From: Acanthochromis polyacanthus
Lineage: Eukaryota > Chordata > Actinopteri > Pomacentridae
Assembly: GCF_021347895.1 (NCBI RefSeq)
Contig: NC_067117.1
Span: 34,044,067-34,108,066 of the forward strand
Length of the DNA: 64,000 bases
Direction of reading: 5' to 3'
Of this stretch, positions 36,389-48,913 are shown piece by piece; position 1 is the first letter of the stretch, and each line of letters begins with the position of its first letter. Below the pieces are notes generated by a model. That model was not told where the DNA came from, searched no databases, and saw only the letters and a list, made by a program, of their open reading frames with translations. A program made the translations under genes and the position numbers.

Positions 36389-39236
36389 GATGAAATCTTG
36401 TCTTTGGCGGTTCTCCCCTTCTTTTTCAGTCATCCTCACTGAACAGTTGCTACACGTCACCTTGTCTTTTGTTTCCTCCAGCTCCTACCATCTGTTTTCA
36501 TACATCCTTTGTGCTTTTTTTGTGCGCCTGACAACATTTTCCTCATTGTGCTTTAATTTTTATTTTAGTAGTAGATTAACAGTTTTTTTTTCTTGTATGG
36601 GTACCTAATTAGTTAGTAAGTAAAGAGGGTTCTACTTTGTCCTTCTCTGACTCAAAATGCTCAGTATTTTTCTAGTAATTTGCAGTTTGAAGGGGATTTT
36701 TGCATAAGGCCAGAAATCAATCAGTCATACGTCACAGGAGACATATCTGTAAGAGTTATGCAACCTATGTTAACACAGAATATCAAATGAAGTCAATACA
36801 TGGTTAAGAACCTCAGCATCCATTTATATTTAAGCGATGAAGAAATACCAGTTTTCTTGCCTTTTTGATAACCCGAGCAGCAACTTTGCAAAATCTCCCA
36901 TGTTAGTAGCTTGTTTAGTGTGCATTACCTGTAGCAGTGCTGTGGATGTAAGCAATTTCAGGTTGACTGGCGATTCTGCAGCCGTCCTGCCTGTAGCCTT
37001 AGGCAGTGGGGTTGCAGTGGGGAGGGAGCGCCAGCACCAGTCAATTACCAGTTAATAAACAGTGGAAGTTTTCTATTAGTGCTTGTTAGTGCGTGTAAAA
37101 GATTGTTGGTATGTGGAATTGGGGGAAGGCACTGTGACTATGGAATTAGAAAAAAGTACAGGCGTATTTTCTTTCCCTGGGTCTAATATACAGCACCCAA
37201 TTCTCCATACGCATGCCATTTATAGAGATAATATTTATTATTTGATTTTCAACAGGCTACAAAGTGCAGTATATAGTATTTGCAAACTCATTTTTTAACA
37301 GTCCCGAAATGTGTGGTCAGGAGTTTCATATAAGGCAATATTTCATAAGTGACTGTAGAGCCCTTCCCAATAAAGCAAATGTATTACATAAGCATGGTCG
37401 AGGCCAAACAATGCAATGCTGGCTGCAGTGTGTCTCGTCATTGATAACATTATAGGTCCCTGGTGAACATGATGCATGGAACCTTTGGGGATAGCAGTTG
37501 TCACAAATCTTATGTGTGCTATACCCCCACATATCTGAAAGTAGATTTGCTTACAGAGGGATATTGTTACGAGGAAAAACAACACACCTGAATAGCCTTG
37601 GGAAGTAAAGCAACATTAATTGGATTTGGAAAAGCCATCCTTACCAAGGGGGACACTGCTCTGACACTGTGACAGCATGAATCATTAAAAACCCTTCCTG
37701 TCATTATATTAGACCGCCACCAATAACTACTGCTAGTTGAAGTTGGTGACATGCTGAACCAGGAGCTGTAGCAGTGAGTAACTAGGCAAAAATGTTCACA
37801 GTAGATAAAAGACAGTCACAATGAATGATCCCATCCGTTCTGTGCTGCAGGAATATAATGTAATTACACACGTTTTGAATTTATCTTCCAGATAAACAAT
37901 GGATGCCTCTATGCTAACCATTGCCACCTGGAACCAGCATATGGGCTGGCGCCCTCTTGGGGTAATGGGTGGGGCGGTCTCTCTGTCGACCATTGGGTCA
38001 TTGGTAACCAGCAGCTGGGAGGCTGCCCTCTCATCACATCAACAAATCTCGCTTTAATTAGCTCACCTGCCCATTTCCTCCCTTTTCCTCCCCGTGTTCC
38101 CTCAAGTCCTCCATCAAACCTCCCTCAGCTGGCTTACAGCCTCACCTTCCTCTCTCATCCTGCATCCACTCAGGGGAACAACTTCAGCTTCTCGACTTCA
38201 CACCTACAGCACTGCAGACTCACAGACACACACAAGCACACAGACTGTGCTATAAACGAGACTGACAATAGGCTTTGAGAAAGCTTGGATCCCATCGATT
38301 TTTAAATGGGGCCTCACTGATACCGTATTAGCATTGGGATTGCCAGTGATATGGTCATTGCTGAAGGCCCGCATTTCCTTCGTGCCTGTCGATATAATTT
38401 GCACATTCACAGGTGGAAATGATGTCACAGGCTTTGTTGTTGTGCTCACCCGTGCTCTTTAAAGAAGTTCAATAAGTGGACTGGTGGTTTACTGTATTGA
38501 TCATAGTCACCGTCTGCACTTTAATGGGAACAGAATCTATCTTCACCTTGGTATTCTTGTGTGTTCAAGCCCAGTAAACCACTCTCATCCAAAATGTTGC
38601 TATGTGTTGCAGCTGAAGGGTTTTATTCCAATCTGAAAATGTGGAGAATGTGTCTCATGCTCATTATTGCAGGATTGTACGGATTTAAATAATTGGCCTA
38701 TATGGAAAGAACTGCTGTTTAACGTTTTCAAGCATAATAAGGTGTCATTAGAAAACAGCTAATTACATGTACAATATTCTAAAATGAGATTTCGGCTTTA
38801 CACCCTCAATCATTTCACAGGAGTGGGCGGCAAATTTTGTAAATGGTGGAATATCTCATTAAGGAACAAGCCTCTTCACTTACCCATCAGCTGTTTATCT
38901 GAATGAGCTCATTCCTGCTTTTGAACACCTTATGAAGTCATGACAGGGCCGCTCTGCTAACACAAACAGATCCCACTTGCACTGGCCGACTGACTCTGCA
39001 ATGCGCTAACATACAAAGCAATCTAGGCCTGGAAAGATTGGCCAACGATCCTCACCATTCTCAAGTGACTGATAAAAACCCCACCACCACTATCCGCTAC
39101 AGCGTTCCAGTCTCTCTGGTCCACTGCCACTCTCTTTCTCTTAACCACAGGGCTTCCATATGGCCACCTATTATGGCTGCCGCTTAATTACCTATCAAAA
39201 AACATTTCACAGCACTTGACTGGGGATAGCAGAAGG

Positions 39237-39258
39237 GGAGAGAGAGAGAGAGAGAGAA
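39237..39258 (+). repeat. (GA)n short tract
   Basis: AGAG run of about 20 bp in purine-rich intron DNA. Confidence 0.85.
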
Positions 39259-39498
39259 AAAGACAAAGATAGAGGAAAAAGAGCAAGCATAAAAAAGCGT
39301 GAATGATGGGAAAGAGAAATGGGAAAGTGGGACTGAGAGATTGATAGAGGACGAGCCGTGCATCTGTGGAGTGAATTTGAATAGATGGAGACAGACACCG
39401 GGGGGGAGTGGAGGAATAGCCTCACAGTGCAGATGAGGAGAGCCAACGATCTGGCCAGTATCCTTTCCTTGTTTAGTGTTTACAAACAGGAGAGAGAA

Positions 39499-39560
39499 GG
39501 GGGCGGAGCTTGGCCAGGGTTGGCTATAAATTCCCTGTGATTGATGCTTGTCGCCATGGA
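39499..39560 (+). promoter_or_regulatory. Candidate internal promoter (GC box + TATA)
   Basis: GGGGGCGGAGC at about 39500 is followed by GGCTATAAATTCC at 39522 and a CGCCATGG at 39552 that opens only a five-codon frame. It lies 1.2 kb upstream of the 40791 exon on the gene strand. Both motifs can occur by chance; transcription from here is not shown. Confidence 0.25.
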
Positions 39561-40483
39561 GGACGACAGTTAAAGACGGGTAGCTCTCAGCGCTGACACT
39601 CACTTTCACTTTCACTCACTTTTACCCTTCTCAAACCCACCAACTCTCACCTGCCGTCACAACCCAACAGCACACGGTTAGCTGTTGTGTTGTCACATGG
39701 CCAGCCTTAGCGGTCACTCATCCAGGTAATGATCATTCCAGAGCAGACGGACTGCTGGTTAGAAGAGCAGGCGGTTTGATGCAGTTACAGCCACGGGCTC
39801 CATACTGTAAATGTCAACTTCAATCATTCCATTTCAGGCAAACAGATCTGCTATATGTTGAAGGGATATTGACCCGCCCCCCGTTTCATAAGAGGTTTTG
39901 TTTTTTTTTTTATTGATAATAGTGAGAGAACTGCCTCAGTTTAGCACCTCAGTAATTCAAAGTCTTTTGTGTTCTCAGGTTTGACCAATTTCCTTTCTAA
40001 GAGAAAAATAAATGCCACATCCAGCTATAGACCAACTACAGACTCTGAAAATTATTGGGGTTCAGAAACTGTCTGTGTCAACCACATAATCAAAAACTCA
40101 GTTTTTATGCATTTGGAAATAAAAAAAAGGAAACGAAACGGCTTTTGTGCTTATGCATCCCCACTTTTCAAAGTGCTGTTTTCTGTGTTTCGAAGTTTGC
40201 TTAAAGAAATGTTTTAAAGCTCACTGAACAAAAGAATTCAGATATACACTGTATAAATACAACAATTGAATGGATAGTGCCGCTGCTTAAAAACAGAGAC
40301 TGAAAATAATATTGAAACTTGGCATAAAAGCAAATGTACTGATAGAAAAAATATATAAAGGAAGCAAAAAACAGAACTTTTATGTTTGCCTCCAACAACT
40401 GAAACATCAAGCCTTATTGTTAGTATTCAACTTTTAATCTTGTCCAGTAGCAGAAAGCAAACACATATTTAACAGATTGGAGT

Positions 40484-40486
<3 letters not shown>

Positions 40487-40522
<36 letters not shown>
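40487..40522 (+). repeat. (TAA)n microsatellite
   Basis: About 12 TAA units, 270 nt upstream of the 40791 exon. Confidence 0.95.
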
Positions 40523-40790
40523 GGACTTTGTGGACCAAGTCTGTCATTCGTTTATTTCTGTATATAAAGTAAGGCAGAGATGAAGAGTCCACAGGTATTC
40601 AGTGTCGTCTGAAGTGGTGTGGGTTGGAGGCTATGAATGTCCACGTGAAATGACAAAGTTCTACTAGATTTTGTAATTTGGAGCCAGCGCAAGTGTTATG
40701 GTCATTTTAAGGGAATTTTTGAGAAGACAATAAAGTTCCTGTATTGAGCAATGATTCATATGTGATCATTATTCATTTTATCTCCTGAAG

Positions 40791-40877
40791 CTTGAGGCTG
40801 CCCTCCACAATCCTGTTCACTGTGCACTGCTGGGCTTCTCTGCAGCGAGTACCTCCTTACCTCAAGGCTACCTCTGG
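40791..40877 (+). CDS. arhgef10l: arhgef10l short exon (first propeller strand)
   Basis: 87-nt exon of exactly 29 codons, phase 0 at both ends. The acceptor ends CTGAAG at 40790 with a modest pyrimidine tract; the donor is GTAAGT at 40878. It reads [15 protein letters not shown], then [14 protein letters not shown]. The [13 protein letters not shown] part is strongly conserved in ARHGEF10L and forms the start of the beta-propeller. It follows the Lys ending the 23195 exon and is followed by Val at 47648, giving the family pattern GYLW-V-GGG. The exact acceptor base is inferred from phase and homology; another AG is possible only if the family phase is not kept. Confidence 0.88.
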
Positions 40878-40897
40878 GTAAGTAATGTCTTGCTTAA

Positions 40898-40946
40898 ACA
40901 CACACAGACACACACAGACACACGCACACGCACACACACACACACA
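40898..40946 (+). repeat. (CA)n tract beside 5' splice site
   Basis: CACACAGACACACG-type imperfect CA repeat beginning about 20 nt after the donor of the 40791-40877 exon. Confidence 0.9.
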
Positions 40947-40950
40947 TTGT

Positions 40951-41200
40951 GTTATCCTATCTTTTTGGGGACCTACCATTGACTCCAATTCATATCCAAC
41001 CCCTAACCCTAACCCTAACCCAGACCAAAACAATGCCTAACCCTAGAGAAACGTTTTTGCACTTTTACTTTTTTCAGTAACAACAACATGGCCAAGAAAA
41101 CACTTTCCATTAGTGGGGACCCAAATGAGGTCCACACAAATGACATGTTTTTTTGGTTTTCCTATAGTTATGGGGACATTTGGTCCCTACACCTATAGCC
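40951..41200 (+). mobile_element. Transposon-like repeat with telomere-like motifs, copy 1
   Basis: Begins TTTTTGGGGACCTACCATTG and includes three CCCTAA units at about 41000, AGACCAAAACAATGCC, CAACATGGCCAAGAAAAC, and ends GGGGACATTTGGTCCC. Matches 51715-51980 along its length, same strand. The GGGGACC / GGTCCC ends are inverse, suggesting a non-autonomous DNA element. Interstitial CCCTAA here is not a telomere. Confidence 0.7.
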
Positions 41201-41210
41201 AGAACCTATG

Positions 41211-41780
41211 GAGGTATTTCTGGTGCAAAATGTTTGAGCACCTGTAACATCGAATTTGTAGTTGTGTACATTGAATTTTTATGTGTATCAGCAAATATGA
41301 TTTCCCACACTCTATGAGTTGTGTACTTGTAAAATAATTTCTTGTATGTGTCGATTTTTTTCTTCCCACAAATACAACACAAAAATACACATTCACAAAA
41401 TTGTAATTACAGGTGCACAAATCACATTTACAGGTGCACAAATCCTTCTCTACAAGTCACATAATTCAACACTGACACGCTCACATTTTGCACCTATTGT
41501 TGCAGCACACTAAGCGCAAAACATACTTGTGCACCTGTATTGTACGAAGTGAAGTTGAAGTGAGAATTTGAATATGTGCAAATCTGAATGTGAACTTGTG
41601 CATTAAGTATGTGAAATAATTTACCACGAAAATAGCTGTGTCCTCTAACACACAAACTGCTACTTACAACCACTCGAATCCTCCCCACGAGTCACACATT
41701 CTCTGTTTTCTACAGGTGCAAATCAGAAATCGTACTTCTGGTCCCGCTGAGATATTTGGTGCAAAACTACAAAACGAGCC
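41211..41780. repeat. Unclassified repeat-like segment
   Basis: GGTGCAAAATGTTTGAGC (41219) is nearly inverse to GCTCACATTTTGCACC (41480). TTACAGGTGCACAAATC occurs twice in tandem (41407, 41429), and GGTGCAAA words recur near 41715 and 41757. This looks like a decayed inverted-repeat element; family not recognised. Confidence 0.35.
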
Positions 41781-42304
41781 GATCTGTGTATAATTCTATG
41801 CTCTGAGATTGACAGACTTTTCGGCCAGTCAGAGAGACGCTTTGCCCGCCCAGCCAATCAGAGGTTTTTATTCCATCCGAGGTCGCTTTACCAACTTCTG
41901 GGTGTGGAATTTCACGATGGAGAGGGTGTAGGCTTTGATTTCAATATACTAAGAGGAATGGATAAGTTATTTGAGTCATTGGGAAATGCACATTATAGAG
42001 AATAGAGCAGACCAGCCATCCAAAACAAGAACTGCCTACACTCTCTGTTACTGATCATTTAAGCTTTTAGCACAGTTATCATGACCATTTAAATGTTCTG
42101 TCTGCATTCTGCTCTTCATTAAATAACGCAATGAAAACTGTATCTCAAGGCTAAGAAGGGGTCACGCGACTTTTTTTTTTCTCTCTAAAATGTCATCTAG
42201 AAACTGTGAAGTCATTTAGCGCCAAAGCTAGCGCTATGTGCCTGCTGCAGAGGGTTTCACAATGAGTGACCCAAATGTTGCTGAGAGACGATTACGTCAC
42301 TATA

Positions 42305-42443
42305 CAGCCATGGCCATAAGTTTGGACACAAGTACCATGATGCTTGTGAATCTTAGAAAATACCACAAAATTGTCACTTACAATATAAAATACCAGTCAT
42401 AGCCATCAACCAAAATGAAATATATTTCATTTTGCCATGGCTG
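42305..42443. mobile_element. Short Tc1/mariner-type MITE
   Basis: 139 bp with CAGCCATGGC at the left and its complement GCCATGGCTG at the right, flanked by TA (42303-42304, 42444-42445). It contains a perfect 24-bp palindrome at 42411-42434. No coding capacity. Confidence 0.75.
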
Positions 42444-43725
42444 TACCCTGACTTGTGGGAATTTAGCTGTATCTAGAAAGAAGGGGAAATTCAGAGGAGA
42501 GGAAAAAAAATGATGCAGCAAATCTGCTATTAATCTTAAAGTTTCAATTTTTGTTCCCACTCCTTTTTGGAGAAGGTGAGTAATTTATCAGGTAATCCTC
42601 TTCCAACCTGAAATGTGGCTAAATCAAGTGTAGGCCCTTCAAGACACAGACTACGGCTCAGTGTCTCAGACTTAATTGCTTTTGTGGTGCTATTCTAAAG
42701 AAGACTGGATGCTCACTCAGATGAGGAAAAGGAGATATGGTTTCATTAGCTTTTACGGTGGTTTGATATCAGGGTTTGAAGGAGCATATGCTACTCTAAA
42801 TTTCTGCTTCTTTTCGAACACATACTATCACAGATGAATTTAAATGCCCTGAACCTTGTCCTTCCATGCCATTTTGGGGAACAAAGGCAGGCTGTTCACA
42901 TGCTGTGTGTGTTGCACTGGTTAGACTGATGCATTGCATTTAAAATGTTTCAATTCCTCTACACCTGCGTGAGCTCGTGAACACCGTTACACATTTGCTT
43001 CAGGTCAGTTACCCATGGTGATAATGTTTTAAATGTTTTAAAGCACAGCTGCAATGCGTATTTAAAAGACCTGACTGTTGTGAAGTCAAGACCAAGTGAA
43101 GTCTCTTATCTTTTGAGACAGATTCAAGACATGTCCCAGGTCCAGAGTTGATTATTACACCGTGTCTACACCGAAGGCATATTATGCACAGCTCTTTTGT
43201 GTTCATCCATGCATATAGAGGAGTTTTGTTTGGAGAGGAAGCTCAGAAGAGCCTGTGAGGACTCCTTCTAAATTGAAGACAGTTGATTTAAACTCCAGGA
43301 GAGCTACTAGTTGGGAGAACATAATTCTGCTTTCATTCAATTAAAAGAAAGGACTACAATAGCCTATATTATGTAGGCCTGTGTTTTGTTTCATACAACT
43401 CACTGTGTTTTTGACTCTCTTTTACCATTCACGTTTGGTGTTTCCAGTGAAATATCCGGGAACACTGTCTTCCTAACCTCGGGACCACATGTATATGAAT
43501 AATCCATTCAATTGTTAGGACAGAGAGCACGATCAATCAGAAAATGTCAAAGGTGTATGTGTGGGAAGTAGGTGGAGAGCAAAGCACAAGAAGTCACTGG
43601 AACTTTCAATGTATTCATTGAAATGTCTTTTTTTTGTTGTTTTGCCCGGTCATGTTGAGGTTCATCATTGAAGCATTCAGGCACGTACACTGAACAAGAT
43701 AGACCTAATGCATGAAAAGACACTT

Positions 43726-43888
<163 letters not shown>

Positions 43889-46066
43889 TGAAAGTGAAAA
43901 GGCAAGGCTGTGTGTCCAGTGTAGACAACAGTATTGATTAAAGTGGAAGCTATTTGTTCTGACAGACCAGCGTGGGGTGGATGTCTACAAAACGCCTTCA
44001 GTGTAGACACGAATTTACAGTTACAGTATACTGTATGTCTTCAGTATAAATTACAAACTAAGATCTAAGACTCTTATGTCTTTCTGTCAAGTTTGAGTTT
44101 TACACGAAGCTGAAACCAAATAGTTTTAATTAATAGGCCCAATAACTGGGTCAATATGTAACTGAGGGACTTGAAGTCCATGGGAAATGTCTTGCATACA
44201 TTTTTAATAAAAATAAAAAAACTAATATTTTTTTAAGTTCATCCTGATCATGTCTGTACAAATTCCATAATTATTTATTATGGCAGCAATCACTTAATAA
44301 AAAAATGACTGGATATCACTAAAACTTCAACTAAATAACCGTGCAAATTTGATAACAACCACCTTCTAATGAGCTAAACAATAATAAAATGAGCTTATTC
44401 AAAAATTGTTTCAATTGTGTTCTTTTTATTAAGTTGAGATAATCATGATACTTCTTTTTGGCAATATATCAAATTTTATATGGAAAATAACACATTGTGT
44501 CTGTGTGTGAGAAATCACTTTCAGCTAAGTTCCCCATTACAAAAACACCTCTCAAGGAAATGTGCTAATTCCAGATCACATGACCTGCTCCACATGATGT
44601 CATTTCCTCCTGAAGAAAAGACTGGCAAGACTCCAAGGCTTTCTGAGATATTTGATATAAAGTAGTGTGTGTCAAATCTGGATTTTTCGCATGTCAACAG
44701 CTTTACTGCAATATCTTTATAAAAAGCTTTCAATTTCAGTTTTACTCAGTTGTATATATAATATTTAGAAGATCTTTTGCTAAAAATGCCATGTGGTATT
44801 TGGTTGTGAATGCTGTTGATTTTAGGCCTGAAAATAGCAAAAATATCAACTATGATACCTGTCAACTATGTTACAAAAAGTCCTGCACTTATATATTGAC
44901 CCAACTATATACATAATGTGCATGACCATCCAAGACCTGTGTCTTTAATAAAGTTTATCTTATCTGTCACTGTCTTGATTATGTTATATAAACTCCAGGA
45001 TTTTGCCAGATCTAAACTTAATACTTCAAAGCTGTACACTTGGCACCAAATCTTCAGGGAGTCGAGCCACGTTCAAGATAAATTCAAGTCCACGTTTTGT
45101 GACATGTCGACTTCAGTCTTAAACTTGTTGCTGTTACATAAACTGGAGGGAGATTCCTGCTGTGTACACTGAAGAGTAGTGGAACCTTTATGTTGAATTC
45201 TTTCTAGGAAGACTTAAAAGAAGTCAATCAATGAGGTCTTTGTTGTTTGTTTAGAGTGAAAATCTCAAGAGTGAATTTACGGTGCAGTGCATTCCTGCTC
45301 ACTCCTGGAAACCAACCTTGCAAGCAAGACGTGCAGCTCCTTGAGCACTGAGCACATCTGATCTGTTTCCAGCACAGTAATGCGTTACATACTGTACAGT
45401 ATGGCATGTCAACTGAGCAAAACAAAGTGGTATCCACTAAAAAAAAAAAAAAATAATAATAATAGCAAGGGTCTACAGATTCAGGACGAATAATTAGTGG
45501 CTGAATGTTCCCGCCCCCAGTTGATTCTACCTCCCTGGCAGGCTTGTCAAATACGGGATGACACTAATCATGTTAAAGTGAGATGGGCTATGGGGATTTC
45601 TGTGTGCTTTGATCAGAGTAATGACATTGTGTCTAATCAGCCTGATAACCCCGTGTTTCCCTGTTTGCCTTCACCTTCCTTGTCCCACTTTTGCCAATTT
45701 CTCATTTTAAACAAGGGCTCCAGGAATTCTGTCTTCATGCTTCTTGTTTTATTTGCCTTCTGGTACGTTAGCATTCTTAGCAAGTGCCAGTAATGGGAAA
45801 CTTAACAGTAATCTATCTCAGAGTAGATCAAGAATCGGATGACACGTGGTTTTGGATTGTTAATGTGGTGAAAGCGATCGAGCAGAGTGTGCTATCGCTA
45901 TCATGACTTCCTCCCTGCATCCACAGCAATCTAATTAATGCTGGCAATGCATTTACTGTTTAGAAAGTTTTTGCTTCTCCCAGGCAAAGAACTTGAGATA
46001 TCTATTCCTTTAAATAAGCAGTGATGACTTTGTCAAGGCCTAGTATTTTTTACTGGATATCAGGAG

Positions 46067-46090
46067 AAAAAGAAGAAGAAGAAGAAGAAG
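46067..46090 (+). repeat. (AAG)n tract
   Basis: About seven AAG/GAA units within intron. Confidence 0.9.
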
Positions 46091-47647
46091 GAGTATTCTG
46101 TTGACAAGCTGTGGCCATGCCGGTTTGTGAAAGGGTTTAGGTGGAAGGAATGGACATGTGAATGTATAAATTGTGGAGAGGCCTGGGTGAGGGGGACAAT
46201 ACCTCTGGCTCTGGTTCCACAGTTACTTGAAGCCATGTTTTTTTGAGCTCCGTGCTGCAAGATAAGTCCTCCCTATCTTCTTTTCACCCTGCGCAACAGA
46301 CCATTATTTGTTCTGGCTCATTCTCAAGAGCCCAAAGGATCGCTCCTGTCCAGATTCTGTACGCTGATACAAATCAAACAAATGATTGCATGCAAATAAG
46401 GGTGAGCGTGGCAGAGAAGAGCTAAAGACTATATTTAGCTCATGTCATATTCACACGATGTGATTCATACAGAGAATAAGTCTTTGCTGTCTCGCAGCAA
46501 GCAGCTGTGCTTCTTTTCCAAGAAAGACGCATTTTGTCTGAACATCCGCCGAAGCCTGACACAGGAGGAATGAATAAAATTATATTGAAATCCCACGGTG
46601 ACATTTTAATTGTTTGGGAATGAGAGCAACGCCACCTTAATTGGAATTGCATCAGAGATAGGTTGGAAGGCTCCTGCTTTCTTAGTTTTCTCAGCAGTGG
46701 CATTGACAGATTTACACAAAGGCCAATGTAAATGCAGTACATAGGAAATCAAGCCTCTGTTGAAGCAGATACTGCGTCTGTGGGGTGTGAATTGCCTTGG
46801 GAACCTTGTTATGATTGGTGAACCTTTTCTGAAACATCTAAGGTTTCTTTCTTCTTTGGCAGGATTTTTTTTTTTTTCCCACAACCTGTTCTCTCTTCAA
46901 AAAGGGAAATACATCTCGAGGCGCTGATTGGTAGAAACCTTCTCCAAATTCATCCACTGAAAGCCCCCAGCCCCCGTGTATTCTTCTTCATTGGTACTGA
47001 GAGCAGTGTCTTTAAGTGTTCACTGTGACCTTGGACATGTTAATATTAAATGTCAGTTTAAATTAATTGAAAATGATTTTATTTTCATTTTATCTTTGAC
47101 TGACTCAAGCAATAGATAAGTCACTTGATCTCATAAAGACGTAAGAAACCCCTCATTGTTAAGCAACTCAAAGCCTTTCAGAAACTTACGAAAGCCCTCT
47201 CTGTTCTTCACTGATGAAAAGAATGCACAAGTTTTAAGAACTGTTTGATGTTCTAGAGATGACATTGTGAATCCATTACATAATGTGTTTAAAATTCTAA
47301 GTGATATTCAAAAAAGTGAGCGTGGACTACAAACGACAAGGTCTGAAAGGATAATTGATCTGAACTTTTTTTCCTTTTTCTTTTTTTAAACCTCATTGCT
47401 GACAGGTAAAGAATGTTTAACCAAAGACACGTTATCCTCTGGCCTTCACAATCTGATTAAGACACTGAACACCTACTGAAAGCATGATCTAAGGGGAGAC
47501 TGCCTGGTTGGGCTCTCTGCTCTCCCTCTCCCTTTTTTTCTGTTTCAGCAGAATACTTTATTAACTGTGGCATTGTAATTCAGTACATTGGTACAGCTTA
47601 ACATGGGGTCTCGACCTTTTTCAATCAAGTTTTTTTTGTCTTTACAG

Positions 47648-47862
47648 GTGGCTGGTGGAGGAGAAGGTTCTCAAGGGCAGATAGAGATATTTTCCCTCAA
47701 CAGGCCCATGCCAAGGGCTGTAAAGAGCCTGCAGGTAGGCTCTGCTGTCCGATGTCTGGAATATGTGCTGGCACCGACTCCGACTGAGGACGTGGAGGCA
47801 GGAGTTAACAAGGCCGCCTCAGGGATCGGCACCAACATTTGTGTTGGATTAGATGATGGCCG
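47648..47862 (+). CDS. arhgef10l: arhgef10l exon (propeller, IEIFSLNRP blade)
   Basis: 215-nt exon of 71 codons plus two bases. The acceptor ends TTTACAG at 47647 after a long T tract; the donor is GTAAGA at 47863. The product starts VAGGGEGSQGQIEIFSLNRP and continues PRAVKSLQVGSAVRCLEYV. A polar, Thr/Glu/Ala-rich stretch of about 22 residues follows, then NICVGLDDG. The GGG.G.QGQ.EIFSLNRP string is diagnostic of ARHGEF10L. The low-conservation stretch matches a variable acidic loop in the mammalian protein. The final CG plus the first base of the next exon makes Arg (CGC). Confidence 0.95.
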
Positions 47863-48755
47863 GTAAGAGACTTACATTACAGCAGACACAAGAGAAAAAA
47901 GAGATTTGATAAATGAGGTCAAATTGTGAATTAAAAAAAAAAAGAAAGAAGCACAAATGCAAAGATGAGAGGATAAATGCTTTCCAGTGTTCTCTGTATC
48001 TTCTGTTGTAAAATAATATCCTGCATTAGACTTTGTTACAGCCCCCCTGAGAGATTTCTAGCTGTATAGATTTGCTTGTCAATATTTCATCAAAGCAAGA
48101 AATCAGAGTTGATACCCCAACACAACATCAATACTGCTACTTCTGCTAAGATCACCGTTTCATTTTCAAATCCAATAAACCTTCTGATCCTCACTGTGTG
48201 TAATAGAGGATAGGTTTAATCTCAGTCTCCTGTCACAGTTGCAGTGAATAATTTTTTTTTTTTCCCTCAGACACAGTCTTGAATATCAGATTTACCCATT
48301 ATGTTACCATTTTTTAATACAGTTTCCATTAACAGTAGCATTAGTCTTTTGTATAGAAATCTGAAATCTGTCAGCAGTTTGTTTGTGCTGACTCATTATC
48401 TCCCACTATGAGAGTCTGTCCAGGGAAAAAGAAAAAAGACATACAGTAAAAACTAGGGGGGGAAAAAAACAATTTCAGCATTTTTAGCACACTCGAAAGC
48501 CTGTCAGCTCCAATGTTACTTAACATTTTCTTCTCAGACACAGAGAAACAAACAGCGATGTGCATTTGTCATTCTGAAGAAGACAATAAGATGCAGCAAA
48601 GTTCAGATGGCATTTCAAACACAAGAAAGACGGAGTGGTTCCACATACGCAATGCTTTGTGCATGGTTAAATCAAACTGCACGAAAACGAGGCACTCTGT
48701 CATTTCAAATGACACTCATTTATCATGTTGGCTTGTGCTGCTGTTGTTCTTCCAG
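47863..48755 (+). other. Intron 47862/48756 (893 nt)
   Basis: Starts GTAAGA and ends TTCCAG. AT-rich, with short A and T homopolymer runs. No repeat, snoRNA-like box pair or other feature recognised. Confidence 0.85.
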
Positions 48756-48913
48756 CGTACTGGTCTATGGCAGTGTGGACACTGCAGCACAATGCCTGCT
48801 GACCCTCCGTAACCCAGAGGGCTGCCCTGTGCTGTGCCTGAAGCACTCCTCTCGCTTCCTGTTTGCAGGCCTGCGGAACGGGACCGTGATGGTTTATGGA
48901 AGAAATAACAGTG
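48756..48913 (+). CDS. arhgef10l: arhgef10l exon (propeller, YGSVDT blade)
   Basis: 158-nt exon: one base closing a codon, 52 codons, one base opening the next. The acceptor is TTGTTCTTCCAG at 48755; the donor is GTAAGG at 48914. It reads VLVYGSVDTAAQCLLTL, then PVLCLKHSSRFLFAGLRNG, ending TVMVYGRNNS. The pattern (S/V)(I/L)LVYGSVDT..QC and the (L/F)AGL.(D/N)GT turn are typical of ARHGEF10L propeller blades. The upstream intron is the shortest here (893 nt). The ORF containing it runs on about 130 nt past the donor; that tail is intronic. Confidence 0.95.

Noticed and set aside
41000..41022. Telomere or chromosome-fusion scar (CCCTAA repeats)
   Set aside because: Only three units, inside a dispersed repeat that recurs at 51715-51980 with the same motif.
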